A stretch of DNA of 5,656 bases from Desulfovibrionaceae bacterium. Its GTDB lineage: Bacteria; Pseudomonadota; Gammaproteobacteria; Burkholderiales; Burkholderiaceae_C. The stretch spans positions 1 to 5,656 of the forward strand of contig WRJY01000171.1 in assembly GCA_009778355.1 (NCBI GenBank), read 5' to 3'. The translations under genes and the position numbers were made by a program. Each line of letters opens with the position of its first letter. The stretch's first letter is position 1. This document shows, piece after piece, positions 1 through 5,522 of this stretch. Under the pieces are notes generated by a model. That model was not told the origin of the DNA. It was given only the letters and a program-made list of their open reading frames with translations, and searched no databases.

Positions 1-212
1 CGCTCTGCTTGATCGCTTCTCCCCGCAAGAGTGCAACAACTACTTCATGTCTTCTGGATATGTAAGCATATAAATCGAAATTGCTCTAAGCAGTTGTCGG
101 CTGATGCTCAAGCTGCTTTGGGCAAAAAACAGGCAACGGATGGACGCAGTTTTCGGACAGGCTCTGAGCACGGCTTGCGGCTGACCTCGGCCAGCGCGAG
201 CCGCCCGGTTTC
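1..212. other. Unassigned 3' flank of the toxin gene
   Basis: No gene is supported here. The short open frames on both strands show no recognisable protein and no ribosome-binding site. On the minus strand, just past the toxin stop, a 6-bp hairpin with one G-T pair and a CGAG loop lies at 180-195, but no T-tract follows it. A run of six T on that strand, around 125-130, has no hairpin before it. I see no clear terminator. The part below about 135 is more AT-rich than the coding DNA above it. Confidence 0.4.
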
Positions 213-554
213 TTACTTCTTGCCGTAGGTAGCGTCGTGATCGGGTGGAATGGACAGCATGCGGATGAAGTCGCCTTCTCGGTAAGCCACGGCGCGCCGG
301 ACCTGGGTAATACGCAAGCTGTACAGCGCGTCGATGCCGGATGGCGGTTTGACGCTGGTGATTTTTTCCCAACGCAAACCTTTGTCCCGATAAACCTGTT
401 GCCATGTCATCTGGAGCAGCTTGGCCAGCGTGTCCAGCGCAGCGTGGCGTTCGGGCTTTTGCAGGCCCAGCAGGTCGCGCTGGAATACGGGGTTGTTCAA
501 ATCCAGCCGAACCAATGTGTCAGCCCCGGCCTTGCCCGGTTCAGTCTTGGGCAT
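213..554 (-). CDS. Putative type II toxin, RelE/ParE-like
   Basis: Encodes 113 residues. The start chosen is the ATG at 554, whose product begins MPKTEPGKAG. The frame stays open upstream to 812, but that part only shadows the antitoxin gene. The first half is predicted helical (residues about 18-65, ending in the patch KGLRWEKI). The second half has the strand pattern ALYSLRITQVRRAVAYREGD (76-95), then FIRMLSIPPDHDATYGKK. A helical start, a strand-rich end with an LYSLR element and a closing DHD motif recall RelE/ParE-type toxins, which cleave ribosome-bound mRNA or inhibit gyrase. The assignment rests on this pattern and on gene context, not on an alignment. The gene overlaps the upstream antitoxin by 14 bases, which suggests translational coupling; its own ribosome-binding site is weak. 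The target, RNA or gyrase, cannot be told from the sequence. Confidence 0.65.
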   Translation of the reverse strand: MPKTEPGKAGADTLVRLDLNNPVFQRDLLGLQKPERHAALDTLAKLLQMTWQQVYRDKGLRWEKITSVKPPSGIDALYSLRITQVRRAVAYREGDFIRMLSIPPDHDATYGKK

Positions 555-822
555 CACGCAACCGCTGCAATTGTTGGCTTGCGCCGGCATCGCTGGCCGG
601 GTGGGTGCGCGCCCAGTCCAAAGCGTCGCGCAAATTTGCGCTCGCTTCGGCGGTGTGCAGCCAGCGTTCGTTATCCGGAATGACCGTGGCGGTACGCACC
701 AACCAGACTCCAGGTTCCTGCTCTTCGAGCAGGACTTGCCGCCCGGCAAATTGCTTGCCCAAGGAAATCTGGCCGTTGGCGCCGACCAGTTTGACAACGG
801 AGGAAATGGCAACGGCAGGCAT
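541..822 (-). CDS. Putative antitoxin, AbrB/SpoVT-like
   Basis: Encodes 93 residues. Residues about 13-49 (including GANGQISLGKQFAGRQVLL, then the Glu-rich turn and WLVRTATVIP) resemble the swapped-hairpin DNA-binding domain of AbrB/MazE-type antitoxins. In such proteins a conserved 'Q-I-x-L-x-K' strand is followed by a second strand ending in a hydrophobic stretch. The rest (about 50-93: NERWLHTAEA onward) is charged and probably helical, as expected for a toxin-binding tail. The ATG at 822 has a good Shine-Dalgarno, AGAGG, six bases upstream. The gene precedes and overlaps the putative toxin gene by 14 bases, the usual antitoxin-first order. Negative autoregulation at its promoter is likely from family behaviour. 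Fold and role are inferred from pattern and context. Confidence 0.65.
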   Translation of the reverse strand: MPAVAISSVVKLVGANGQISLGKQFAGRQVLLEEQEPGVWLVRTATVIPDNERWLHTAEASANLRDALDWARTHPASDAGASQQLQRLRDAQD

Positions 823-845
823 AGCGCGCCTCTTTTGTAAAATAG

Positions 846-884
846 GAATGCACTATAGCACTACTCCTGTGTCGCTGTGCAAAC
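846..884 (-). promoter_or_regulatory. Putative promoter and operator of the antitoxin-toxin pair
   Basis: On the minus strand an extended -10, TGCTATAGT, has its hexamer at 852-857. A TTGCAC hexamer lies upstream with a long 19-bp spacer, so the extended -10 probably carries most of the strength. The -10 lies between two direct copies of TAGTGC (minus strand; plus-strand positions 850-855 and 858-863), repeated with an 8-bp period. Such direct repeats over a promoter would suit autorepression by the antitoxin. This is inferred from sequence alone. Confidence 0.4.
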
Positions 885-1084
885 GGTGAATTCCTCAAAC
901 AGGTCGCCCTGACGATTGCATAAGAAGCAATTGGACGGTGTCATAACCAGCAAATGGCCGATACCGCCTATCCTCGTTCCTTGCCGCCAGTCTCCGCACG
1001 GAGCTGGCGGATACGCCTGTGGTGGCTCTGAACCCGAGGCAATGCGACAAGACCACTCTGGCTCACACTCTGGAGCCGGCAGCA
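864..1084. other. Intergenic region between hipA and the second TA pair
   Basis: No convincing gene lies here. A minus-strand frame at 861-1085 could encode 74 residues, but it has no ribosome-binding site and low-complexity composition, so I reject it. The main structure is the hairpin at 984-1010, described separately. Confidence 0.5.
984..1010. repeat. Strong hairpin downstream of hipA
   Basis: A 27-base near-perfect palindrome. The outer arms CCGCCAG and CTGGCGG pair over 7 bp. The inner arms CTCCG and CGGAG pair around a two-base centre, with one bulged base. It lies about 75 bases past the hipA stop. No T-tract follows on either strand, so it is not a classic intrinsic terminator. It could limit read-through, stabilise the hipBA mRNA 3' end, or be a REP-like element or protein-binding site. 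Confidence 0.5.
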
Positions 1085-2356
1085 TCAGGCATCAGGCCGC
1101 CTTTCAAAGAAAAAGCAATCCGGCAAGATGGCAGGTGCAACGTGTTCGATGTCTTCCGCAGACACGCCGCAGGCAAAGAAACTGTCTCGCCATTGCCGGA
1201 CAACCACGGCAATTCGATCGATCTCCTGGCGCGCATCTTCTGCAGACAAGCCGAACCGTGAGGCTTGGGACACAAGGTTGTAGATGCTGGCAGTGCGCCC
1301 GTAGCTGCCCACGGTCAACGCGAGATCACGCCGTTCGAAGCTGACCAGGGGCACGGGCACCAGGTCATAGGCAGGAGACAGACGCCAGCCTTTGTGCCGG
1401 CGCAACAGGGCATGGTTACGCGGATGATCGTCGTTGTTGGTCACGGCCGCGTTGAAAACCATCCTGCGGAACAGTTCGGCGCAGTCTGCTTCGGGCCTGT
1501 CGGACCAGCGCCGCAAGTTTTCCGCCAGCAAAGGGTAGGACCAGCGGTCCCTGTCCAGATGGCTGTCGCTGCAATCGAGCACAGTCAAGCCGCTAACCAG
1601 GCCAAAGCGCAAGTAGCCGCCTTCGACATACTGGCGGTCAAAACGCTGCAACATCAGCACATCACTGCTGCCAACGGATTGCAGACGCGCCTGGGTGACA
1701 TTGAGGCCGCAACGCCTGGCCAGGTCGAGCGTTGCGAACTCCACTCGCTGCAGGTTGAAGCGGTCATCCTTGGCCGGGAACTTGCCGAGCCACAAGCAGT
1801 GGTCGTCCTCGATCGTCGCCTTGGGGCGCGCGCCGCCCATGCTGGTGCCTGGGTCGAGCCGTTCGAGCAGGTGCATGGCCACGCGCTTGCCTTCTTCGAT
1901 GGCCTGCGCCGCAGTGATCAACTCGCCCAATTGGTGTGTCCGGTTGTAGGCGCGCTTGGGCGCGGGAGGCTCGGCCTTCAAACCAAAGCTGAGATAGCCC
2001 GCGCCGTCCTGGGGGCCATGAAGCAGGTAGTCGATTTCCTGAAGGTCTGCCGGGTTTCGCTCCAGTTTGTGCTCAATGACACGCCGGCCCCAGGCGTCCG
2101 GCGCAGCGTCGCGGACCGCCCCCGGGATACCCTTGATCTGGGTGAATTCGAAGACCTGTTTGGCCAACGGCAGCCGGAACGGATCGAGCGTCACTGCCTC
2201 TGATCTTGCAAGGTAGCGATCGCCATAGCGGAAACGCCCGATCTGCGTGCCATCGGGCAAGGTTTGTACGCGCAGCAGCGCAGCCGGGACCGTCTTCAGT
2301 GAACCGGGCAGCTGAATGTAGACGTAGGCTTGCCGTTCAGAAGTCATGGTCGTCAT
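1085..2356 (-). CDS. hipA: HipA family serine/threonine kinase toxin
   Basis: Encodes 423 residues, close to the roughly 440 of E. coli HipA. HipA phosphorylates glutamyl-tRNA synthetase, which starves ribosomes of charged tRNA-Glu and induces the stringent response and persistence. The N-terminal subdomain covers about residues 10-125. The glycine-rich loop GTSMGGARPKA (170-180) carries a serine, S172, in the place of the regulatory autophosphorylation serine. K192 in WLGKFP fits the ATP-binding lysine. NDDHPRN (308-314) matches the catalytic loop, with D309 as catalytic base and N314 as metal ligand. D331 in AYDLVP fits the metal-binding DFG equivalent. All key kinase positions look intact. 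The first ATG, at 2356, gives a 20-base overlap with hipB; the ATG at 2347 (codon 4) is an alternative, and neither has a strong ribosome-binding site, so coupling to hipB is likely. The substrate cannot be read from sequence and may differ from GltX. Confidence 0.9.
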   Translation of the reverse strand: MTTMTSERQAYVYIQLPGSLKTVPAALLRVQTLPDGTQIGRFRYGDRYLARSEAVTLDPFRLPLAKQVFEFTQIKGIPGAVRDAAPDAWGRRVIEHKLERNPADLQEIDYLLHGPQDGAGYLSFGLKAEPPAPKRAYNRTHQLGELITAAQAIEEGKRVAMHLLERLDPGTSMGGARPKATIEDDHCLWLGKFPAKDDRFNLQRVEFATLDLARRCGLNVTQARLQSVGSSDVLMLQRFDRQYVEGGYLRFGLVSGLTVLDCSDSHLDRDRWSYPLLAENLRRWSDRPEADCAELFRRMVFNAAVTNNDDHPRNHALLRRHKGWRLSPAYDLVPVPLVSFERRDLALTVGSYGRTASIYNLVSQASRFGLSAEDARQEIDRIAVVVRQWRDSFFACGVSAEDIEHVAPAILPDCFFFERRPDA

Positions 2357-2669
2357 CGGCTTTGCGCGGTTTGCCGGCTCGCTTGGGGCGCCGTGCGGCT
2401 TCGAGCGCCTTGCCGTGCAGATCGGTGTCGGGATCAGCCACGCCGCTCAACGTCCCATCCAGCCCCAAGGCCCACAGGACGGTGAAACACACGCCGATGG
2501 CCGTGCCTGGCTTGCCCAGTTCCAACGCGGTGAGCGTGTTGCGGTTGATGCCTGCCTTGCTCGCCAGATCGGCGACGGACCAGCGACGCCGGATACGCGC
2601 AGTCCGAACGTGCTGGCCGATCTGTACCACGTACTCTGCGACCTGCATCGGAATTTGAAATTTACTCAT
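2337..2669 (-). CDS. hipB: HipB family antitoxin, XRE-type helix-turn-helix
   Basis: Encodes 110 residues. Residues about 17-72 form a Cro/C1 (XRE) helix-turn-helix: VRTARIRRRWSVADLASKAG, then INRNTLTALELGKP as the recognition helix and turn. HipB dimers bind HipA and repress the hipBA operon. The C-terminal tail (about 86-110) is basic and then acidic, ending DDDHDF; in E. coli HipB a disordered tail targets the protein for Lon degradation, and this tail may serve likewise (inference). The ATG at 2669 lacks a clear Shine-Dalgarno, and Met8 is an alternative start. The gene comes first in the operon and overlaps hipA by 20 bases. The operator-like repeats just upstream support autoregulation. 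Confidence 0.85.
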   Translation of the reverse strand: MSKFQIPMQVAEYVVQIGQHVRTARIRRRWSVADLASKAGINRNTLTALELGKPGTAIGVCFTVLWALGLDGTLSGVADPDTDLHGKALEAARRPKRAGKPRKADDDHDF

Positions 2670-2673
2670 TTAA

Positions 2674-2710
2674 GTAGGCATTTTATTTTTCAATGCCTAC
2701 AATGCTAGGC
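2674..2710 (-). promoter_or_regulatory. Operator-like inverted repeats upstream of hipB
   Basis: A perfect 9-bp inverted repeat, GTAGGCATT (2674-2682) and AATGCCTAC (2692-2700), has a 9-bp AT-rich spacer. Its right arm also forms a second inverted repeat, GCCTA (2695-2699) with TAGGC (2706-2710), across a 6-bp spacer. Three half-sites with the core TAGGC/GCCTA thus span the expected transcription start and -10 region. This suits a repressor of two or more dimers, like E. coli HipB on its multiple operators, although the half-site sequence differs from the E. coli one (TATCC/GGATA). Confidence 0.6.
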
Positions 2711-2730
2711 TATGTAGCAGTCGAATGCAA
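2702..2730 (-). promoter_or_regulatory. Putative hipBA promoter
   Basis: On the minus strand a -35-like TTGCAT (2725-2730) is followed by a 17-bp spacer and a -10-like TAGCAT (2702-2707). Match to consensus is moderate (three and four of six). Transcription would start near 2695, inside the operator repeats, leaving a leader of about 25 bases before the hipB ATG. Upstream are a 10-bp palindrome TTGATATCAA (2749-2758) and two ATCAAA copies 11 bp apart (2754-2759 and 2765-2770), which could be extra regulatory sites. Confidence 0.4.
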
Positions 2731-3079
2731 GTCTCTTGCTCACCACAATTGATATCAAATTAGGATCAAAGTAGCATAACGCCTTATATTTCAGGCAAAA
2801 CACCACACTTAAAGGCCAGGAAGAAGCATCCAGTCTGCTTTCAAAAGCCAGATGTGCTGGAGCAACGCCCGCCTCGATGCACGGTGCTAGGCAACTCGAA
2901 GCTCGTGCCGCCAACCTCACAAGCCACACAGTCCATAGGGTAAATCACTGCCTAAAGCAAGGTCGTGTCGAATTCGACTTGGACCAAGGCCGCATCTGCA
3001 TTGCCAACGGATCGCTGTTGACGTTCTTCGCTCCATGGGAGCAACACCGTACAGTTGTCCCACTGGCTGTGGACAATGC
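2731..3079. other. Unassigned region between dinG remnant and hipB
   Basis: About 350 bases without a recognised gene. A plus-strand frame is open from 2775, with its first ATG at 2877, and runs on into the antisense of dinG up to 3431. Its non-overlapping part includes the plausible-looking stretch GRVEFDLDQGRICIANGSLL, but it matches no family I know and has no Shine-Dalgarno. Just past the dinG stop lies a 6-bp inverted repeat, TTGTCC (3055-3060) and GGACAA (3071-3076), too weak to call a terminator. The part near 2740-2800 is AT-rich compared with its surroundings. Confidence 0.4.
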
Positions 3080-4774
3080 CTATGCCATCGTGCCCGAAGT
3101 CCTTGTCAGCCGCTGTTCAAGTCGCTTTGCACGAAAAACAGGCACAACCTCGTCGCCGATCACAACCCGAAACGGCGGCAGCCCGCGCAGAAGCCACTTT
3201 CCCCAATGCGTGCTGCCCAAGCGGGGATCGAACACGGTCACGGTTCCGCTGTCCTCGGGGGTGCGCAACAGCCGTCCGGCTGCCTGGGCCAGCCGGATCC
3301 CGACTTCAGGCACGCTGAGCGTCATGAAGGCCGAGCGCCCCTGCCGTTCGACCCACTCGCGCCGGGCCTGTTCCATCGGAGTGCTGGGCACCGCAAAGGG
3401 CAGCTTGGCGATGACCACGTGGGTGCAGTAGGCGCCCGGAAGATCCACGCCTTCGGCCAGACTGGCCAGGCCGAACAAAACCGACTGCTCGCCCTGATCG
3501 ACGCGCTGCCTGTGACGGGCGATCAGTTCCCGCCGCGACATCTGCCCCTGCATGAGCACCCGGCAGCGGAATTCATCAGGCAGCCCCTCGTGGACCTCCC
3601 TCATCTGGCGACCGGAAGCAAACAGCACCAAAGCGCCCGGTTCGTTTTGCAGCAGCGCAGGCAAGCGCCCAAGTACCTCCCGCGTATGCGCCTCCACCTC
3701 CCGCGGGTGTGCCGACAGCCAGGGAATGTGCAACGCGGCGCAGCGGGCATGGTCAAATGGAGACGGCACATCCAGCCTGCCCAGATCAGCGTAAGCCGCC
3801 AGTCCGCTTTCTTCCAGAAACGGCTCGAACCGGCCACCGGCCCGTAACGTGGCCGAGGTCAGCACCGCCGCGCCGGCGTGCTCCCACAGCAGGGCGCGCA
3901 GCTTTTCCGCGCCACTGATCGGCGCCGCGCAGACAAAGTAGTCTTGCGCGTGTGCCGCGCCTGCGTGACGCTCAATCCAGCGCGCGGTCGGCAGTGCCTG
4001 CAAAGCGTCGTCGCGCAACATCCAGGCCCAGGTCTGCTCGACGTGTGCCAGCTTGCCGAGGTAGAACCCCAGCCCGGACAGGCGAGCCTGGGTCAACGCG
4101 GGACGATTGGTAGCCGCTGCGGCCACCGCTTCACGTACCGCTTGCAGTGCCTGCGTCATCGTTGTAGCCGCCTGCGCCAGTTCGACGCCGATCCTTCGCC
4201 AGCGATCCGGCAAGACGCCATGCCGGCAGCGCCAGACGGCCTCGCCATCCTCGAATCGGCAGTGCTCGCCAATGGCCGCGTAAAGCGCGTCGAGCCGCTC
4301 GCTCATCGTCAGCGCAGCCGTTGCCACCGGCTCGATCAGTGCATGGTCCAGGCGCAACGTGGCGGTTGCCTCCGCTGCCAGCGTCACGGCCCGCTTGACC
4401 CAGACCTGCGCACCTTTGAGCGAGTGGCGCGAAGCGCAATGCTCGACCACCTTGGCCGGCAAGCCGTGCGCCTCGTCCAGCACCAGCATCGTGTCGGCCA
4501 GATCCGGCAGCACCGAACCTGGCCCCATGTCGGCAGCAGCCAGCAGCAGGTCGTGATTGGCAACAATCAGGTTGGCCTCCTGCATGTCCTGCCGCGCCAG
4601 GTAAAAAGGACAGCGATTGAATTGGGGGCACTTGCCGCCGATGCAAGCTTGCCTGTCGGTACTCACCGCTTGCCAGTCCGCCTCGGCAATGGCATCGGGC
4701 CAGGTGTCGCGATCCCCCACGCTGGAACGCATGCTCTGACAGCAAACGTCCAGCCAAGGCATCCTCAAGCCCAT
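3080..4774 (-). pseudogene. dinG: DinG-type ATP-dependent helicase, N-terminus missing
   Basis: The open frame encodes 564 residues; DinG proteins usually have about 650-720. DinG is an XPD-like Fe-S superfamily 2 helicase that unwinds DNA 5'-3' and resolves R-loops and forks. Visible parts: three Fe-S cysteines C44, C49 and C55 with the family spacing (E. coli C194, C199, C205); the ANHDLLL element (72-78); the DEAH box D100-H103; TSATL at 306-310; motif V-like LFGLASLAEGVDLPG (433-447); and motif VI QAAGRLLR (497-504). Missing are roughly 150 N-terminal residues: the Walker A motif, motif Ia and the first Fe-S cysteine. Without Walker A the product cannot hydrolyse ATP, so I call it a pseudogene. 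The ATG at 4774 is only the first in frame and has no good ribosome-binding site. The missing 5' end is replaced by a tRNA gene. The C-terminal half has no stop or frameshift, so the truncation may be recent or the domain may be retained. Confidence 0.8.
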
Positions 4775-4799
4775 TGATCGCCGCCCCGACCAAGACCAG
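4700..4799 (-). pseudogene. Possible out-of-frame dinG remnant at the junction
   Basis: Just upstream of the readable DinG frame, the neighbouring minus-strand frame reads LVLVGAAINGLEDALAGRLL up to about position 4740. The following GDRDTWPDAI block, typical of DinG, is in the other frame. Many DinG proteins have a helical segment directly before a W-x-GDRD block, so this may be the preceding DinG segment displaced by a small indel. The segment reaches into the 3' part of the adjacent tRNA-Arg. The identification is weak, since it rests on remembered family layout and not on an alignment. Confidence 0.3.
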
Positions 4800-4860
4800 A
4801 TTCGAACGTGCGGCCCCCGGTGTCGTAGACCGGTACTCTTATCCGCTGAGCTATCGGGGC
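4783..4860 (-). tRNA. tRNA-Arg(ACG), probably defective
   Basis: The acceptor strands GCCCCGA (4854-4860) and TCGGGGC (4783-4789) pair over all 7 bp. The D-stem is GCTC/GAGT, and the anticodon stem CCGGT/ACCGG is perfect around the loop CTACGAC, so the anticodon is ACG (4824-4826). The T-loop TTCGAAT (4800-4806) is present, but its 5' stem strand GCACG cannot pair with what follows (CTGGT). Ten bases separate the T-loop from the acceptor strand instead of five. No CCA is encoded. It is therefore probably a pseudo-tRNA, or a tRNA whose 3' part was exchanged by recombination. The dinG remnant starts immediately after it. Confidence 0.6.
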
Positions 4861-4881
4861 GTGATCCTGGTATCTGGTACC

Positions 4882-4971
4882 TGGCGGAAGGTGAGGGAGT
4901 CGAACCCCCGTGGCGCGTGCGCGCCCATCTGTTTTCGAAACAGCGCCAATAGGCCGCTCTGGCAACCTTCC
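4882..4971 (-). tRNA. tRNA-Ser(CGA)
   Basis: A 90-base class II tRNA with encoded CCA (4882-4884). The acceptor stem GGAAGGT/ACCTTCC is perfect and the discriminator is G, as expected for Ser. The anticodon loop TTCGAAA gives CGA, reading UCG. The long variable arm folds as GGCGCG-CA-CGCGCC, and the T-arm is GGGGG-TTCGACT-CCCTC. A 26-base Arg-like tRNA fragment touches its first base, so its 5' end needs RNase P cleavage within an unusual context. Confidence 0.93.
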
Positions 4972-4997
4972 GCTCTCATCCATTGAGCCAATCGGGC
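4972..4997 (-). pseudogene. 5' fragment of an Arg-like tRNA
   Basis: These 26 bases match tRNA positions 1-25 with no gap: 5' acceptor strand GCCCGAT, TG linker, D-stem GCTC/GAGC (4985-4988 and 4972-4975) and D-loop AATGGATGA. Then the sequence passes directly into tRNA-Ser with no anticodon arm, T-arm or 3' acceptor. The D-arm resembles bacterial tRNA-Arg and the start of the Arg(ACG) gene nearby. The 7-base repeat AGAGCGG occurs at the junction (4970-4976) and again inside tRNA-Ser (4954-4960), which may mark a deletion event. Confidence 0.6.
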
Positions 4998-5019
4998 ATG
5001 AGAAAACCGGGAATCCAGG

Positions 5020-5117
<98 letters not shown>

Positions 5118-5158
5118 TCGCTTTCTTGCTGTTCATGATGAAGCCATCGCCTGGAAAT

Positions 5159-5244
5159 TGGTGGGTGCGAATGGATTTGAACCACTGATGCCCCGAAGGG
5201 CGGGAGATTTACAGTCTCCTGCATTGCCGCTCTGCCACACACCC
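5159..5244 (-). tRNA. tRNA-Tyr(GTA)
   Basis: An 86-base class II tRNA with encoded CCA (5159-5161) and discriminator A. The acceptor stem is GGGTGTG/CGCACCC with one G-T pair. The anticodon stem GGAGA/TCTCC holds CTGTAAA, giving GTA, which reads UAU and UAC. The variable arm contains a GCCC-TTCG-GGGC hairpin, and the T-arm is AGTGG-TTCAAAT-CCATT. All elements look functional. Confidence 0.94.
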
Positions 5245-5270
5245 GAATACCGATGAAGAGAACTGGAAAC

Positions 5271-5346
5271 TGGCGTCCCCTGCGGGAATCGAACCCGCGT
5301 TGCCTGGGCGAAAACCAGGCGTCCTTGGCCGCTAGACGAAAGGGAC
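5271..5346 (-). tRNA. tRNA-Glu(TTC)
   Basis: A 76-base tRNA with encoded CCA (5271-5273) and discriminator G. The acceptor stem is GTCCCTT/AGGGGAC with one T-G pair. The anticodon stem CCTGG/CCAGG holds TTTTCGC, giving TTC, which reads GAA and GAG. The T-arm is GCGGG-TTCGATT-CCCGC. It starts only five bases after the end of tRNA-Pro, which shows co-transcription. Confidence 0.94.
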
Positions 5347-5351
5347 AAGAA

Positions 5352-5428
5352 TGGTCGGTGCAGCAGGGTTCGAACCTGCGACCCTCTGCTCCCAAAGCAG
5401 ATGCGCTACCAGGCTGCGCCATGCACCG
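5352..5428 (-). tRNA. tRNA-Pro(TGG)
   Basis: A 77-base tRNA with encoded CCA (5352-5354) and discriminator A. The acceptor stem is CGGTGCA/TGCACCG, with the C1-G72 pair typical of bacterial tRNA-Pro. The D-stem is GCGC/GCGC. The anticodon stem TCTGC/GCAGA holds TTTGGGA, giving TGG, which reads CCA and by wobble other proline codons. The T-arm is GCAGG-TTCGAAC-CCTGC. It looks fully functional. Confidence 0.94.
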
Positions 5429-5445
5429 AAATACTTGGGGAAAAC

Positions 5446-5522
5446 TGGTGCCCAGGGGGAGACTCGAACTCCCAGGATCTTGCTTCTGAGGCAAGCATGT
5501 CTGCCGATTCCATCACCGGGGC
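5446..5522 (-). tRNA. tRNA-Leu(CAG) lacking the long variable arm
   Basis: A 77-base tRNA with encoded CCA (5446-5448) and discriminator A. The anticodon stem CTTGC/GCAAG is perfect around CTCAGAA, giving CAG, which reads CUG. The D-region (ATGGAATCGGCAGACAT, stem ATG/CAT) is Leu-like. The T-arm GGGAG-TTCGAGT-CTCCC is perfect. Between anticodon stem and T-stem only five bases, ATCCT, are present, where bacterial tRNA-Leu has a long stem-loop of about 12-16. The acceptor stem GCCCCGG/CCTGGGC has one C-T mismatch at pair 5-68. It is either a shortened functional variant or a decaying gene. Confidence 0.8.

Noticed and set aside
121..195. Intrinsic terminator after the toxin gene
   Set aside because: The hairpin at 180-195 is not followed by T, and the T-run near 125-130 has no stem directly before it.
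213..812. 199-codon version of the toxin gene
   Set aside because: The first 86 codons overlap the antitoxin gene in another frame and look non-coding, so the start at 554 is preferred.
861..1085. Minus-strand frame of 74 codons between hipA and the antitoxin
   Set aside because: No ribosome-binding site, no family resemblance, and it covers the strong hairpin and reaches into the promoter region.
1265..2203. Plus-strand open frame of 312 codons
   Set aside because: It lies wholly antisense to hipA, whose kinase motifs are clear. Composition is that of a GC-rich shadow frame, and there is no ribosome-binding site.
3035..4777. Long plus-strand open frames (270 and 299 codons)
   Set aside because: Both are antisense to the dinG frame with its DEAH, Fe-S cysteines and motif VI; they show no recognisable domain.
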